Origin: Flavobacterium sp.
GTDB taxonomy: Bacteria; Bacteroidota; Bacteroidia; Flavobacteriales; Flavobacteriaceae
NCBI GenBank assembly: GCA_023253295.1
Contig: JALRGZ010000282.1
Span: 1 to 6,398, forward strand
Direction of reading: 5' to 3'
Length of the DNA stretch: 6,398 nt
Of the stretch, positions 5,322 through 6,398 are shown piece after piece. The stretch's first letter is position 1; every line of letters starts with the position of its first letter. The notes under the pieces were generated by a model. The model was not told the DNA's origin. It saw nothing but the letters and a program-made list of their open reading frames with translations, and made no database searches. A program made the position numbers and the translations under genes.

Positions 5322-6266
5322 TTATAACAAATCTCTTGGGTCAGTTAATTTTCCGGTAACTGCTGCAGCTGCTGCCATAATTGGAGAAGCTAGTAAAGTT
5401 CTAGAACCCGGACCTTGACGACCTTCGAAGTTTCTGTTAGAGGTACTTACAGCATATTTTCCAGCTGGAACTTTATCATCATTCATAGCTAAACAAGCTG
5501 AACATCCTGGTTGACGTAATACGAAACCAGCTTCAGTAAGGATGTCTAAAATTCCTTCTTCTTTAATTTGTGCTTCCACAACGTGAGAACCCGGAACTAA
5601 CCAAGCAGTAACGTTATCTGCTTTTTTACGTCCTTTTACAATTGAAGCAAAAGCTCTAAAGTCTTCGATACGTCCATTTGTACAACTTCCTAAGAATACA
5701 TAGTCGATAGTTTTACCAATCATTACATCGTCTTCGTGGAAGCCCATGTATGCTAATGATTTTTTATAAGTTTCCTCACCACCTTCTACTTCGCTGGCAG
5801 CAGGGATGTGTTTGCTGATACCAATTCCCATTCCAGGGTTTGTTCCGTAAGTGATCATTGGTTCAATATCTTCAGCTTTGAAGTTTAACTCAGCGTCAAA
5901 TACTGCATCAGCATCAGTTTTTAAAGTTTTCCAATACTCAACGGCTTTAGTCCAAGCTTCGCCTTTAGGGGCGTAAAGTCTTCCTTCTAAGAAATCAAAA
6001 GTAGTTTGGTCAGGAGCAATCATACCTCCACGAGCACCCATTTCGATACTTAGGTTACAAACTGTCATACGACCTTCCATAGTCATTTCTTCAAATACGT
6101 TTCCTGCATATTCTACAAAATATCCTGTTCCTCCGGATGTAGTTAATTTAGAAATGATGTATAGCGCAACGTCTTTAGGAGTAACACCTTTACTTAAAGT
6201 TCCGTTTACATTAATACGCATTTTTTTAGGTTTTGGTTGCATGATACATTGAGTAGAAAGAACCAT
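5322..6266 (-). CDS. leuC: 3-isopropylmalate dehydratase large subunit, N-terminal third missing (broken gene)
   Basis: LeuC carries the [4Fe-4S] cluster of isopropylmalate isomerase and belongs to the aconitase family. The recognisable part runs from MVLSTQCIMQPKPKKMRINV to the stop, 314 residues against the usual 460-470. The three cluster cysteines remain: Cys195 in GSCTNGR, and Cys255 and Cys258 in PGCSACLAMN. STSNRNFEGRQG and MEGRMTVCN are also present. Absent are about the first 150 residues, including the GDSHT motif and the GTSEVE segment that should come directly before MVLSTQ, so the protein as read should be inactive. The open frame continues beyond 6266 to the window edge but codes for nothing like LeuC. 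The ATG at 6266 is an internal Met of normal LeuC, not a natural start. The cause may be deletion, insertion or an assembly join. Family identity is certain; whether the break is biological is not. Confidence 0.92.
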   Translation of the reverse strand: MVLSTQCIMQPKPKKMRINVNGTLSKGVTPKDVALYIISKLTTSGGTGYFVEYAGNVFEEMTMEGRMTVCNLSIEMGARGGMIAPDQTTFDFLEGRLYAPKGEAWTKAVEYWKTLKTDADAVFDAELNFKAEDIEPMITYGTNPGMGIGISKHIPAASEVEGGEETYKKSLAYMGFHEDDVMIGKTIDYVFLGSCTNGRIEDFRAFASIVKGRKKADNVTAWLVPGSHVVEAQIKEEGILDILTEAGFVLRQPGCSACLAMNDDKVPAGKYAVSTSNRNFEGRQGPGSRTLLASPIMAAAAAVTGKLTDPRDLL

Positions 6267-6398
6267 TAATAACAAAATACTAAGTTTTGAAGATAAAAAT
6301 AAATCATCAAAATATATTTCTTTACTTAAAAAATTTGTAGGCAATGTATTATTTAAAGTCAAAAAAATTAATTTAAACGTATCTTCAAAAGTAAATTG
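6267..6398. other. very AT-rich segment of unknown origin joined to the leuC remnant
   Basis: Only 22 of these 132 bases are G or C (17%), against roughly 40% in the adjoining leuC sequence. The frame in line with leuC on the minus strand stays open to the edge but its peptide (for example NNTLPTNFLSKEIYFDDLF) is unlike LeuC. A plus-strand frame is also open from 6253 to the edge (for example SKYISLLKKFVGNVLFKVKK) and looks at least as protein-like, but has no ATG. An 11-bp inverted repeat lies at 6285-6295 and 6380-6390. I cannot name the source. It could be the edge of another gene, an inserted element or a chimeric contig end. Confidence 0.6.

Noticed and set aside
6267..6362. TTG at 6362 as the start of a complete short LeuC variant
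   Set aside because: The frame is open beyond it to the window edge, the added residues do not resemble LeuC, and the G+C break marks a junction rather than a gene start.
1..6398. tRNA, rRNA, CRISPR array or transposase gene
   Set aside because: I saw no tRNA-like cloverleaf, no regularly spaced long repeats, and no integrase or transposase motif in the window.

Overview
The window looks like chromosomal DNA from a member of the Bacteroidota, most likely Flavobacteriaceae (Flavobacterium or a close relative). The signs are AT-rich spacers, genes without clear Shine-Dalgarno sites, TAnnTTTG-type -7 promoter elements, an alanine/glutamate-tailed ribosomal protein S16, a small type II lipoprotein starting Cys-Gln-Glu-Asp, and an RRM-RGG RNA-binding protein. 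Both edges cut through genes or junctions, so this may be a short contig.

Layout from left to right: (1) 1-602, minus strand, rpsP (ribosomal protein S16), cut at the left edge, with a promoter and a small leader hairpin upstream. (2) 603-795, a divergent spacer. (3) 796-1275, plus strand, a small lipoprotein of unknown function. (4) 1415-1765, plus strand, a single-RRM RNA-binding protein with an Arg/Gly-rich tail. (5) 1787-1815, a terminator hairpin shared with the convergent leu operon. (6) 1835-6266, minus strand, a leucine-type operon transcribed right to left as leuC-leuD-cimA/leuA-like-leuB. (7) 6267-6398, 132 bp at 17% G+C that does not belong to leuC.

The leu operon is the centre of interest. 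The synthase in the usual leuA position matches the Leptospira-type (R)-citramalate synthase in its pyruvate-pocket residues, rather than a classical 2-isopropylmalate synthase. LeuC, LeuD and LeuB can process citramalate as well as isopropylmalate. The operon may therefore serve a threonine-independent route from pyruvate to 2-oxobutyrate and isoleucine, in addition to or instead of leucine synthesis. The spacer before the synthase holds two inverted repeats and a tiny ORF, which together could form an attenuator. The leuC-leuD spacer holds a heptamer array and a 19-bp tandem repeat.

The leuC gene lacks about its first third, including the DSHT region. Its reading frame runs into unrelated, very AT-rich sequence at about 6266. 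This is either a genuine rearrangement or an assembly chimera at a contig end, and the sequence alone cannot decide between them.
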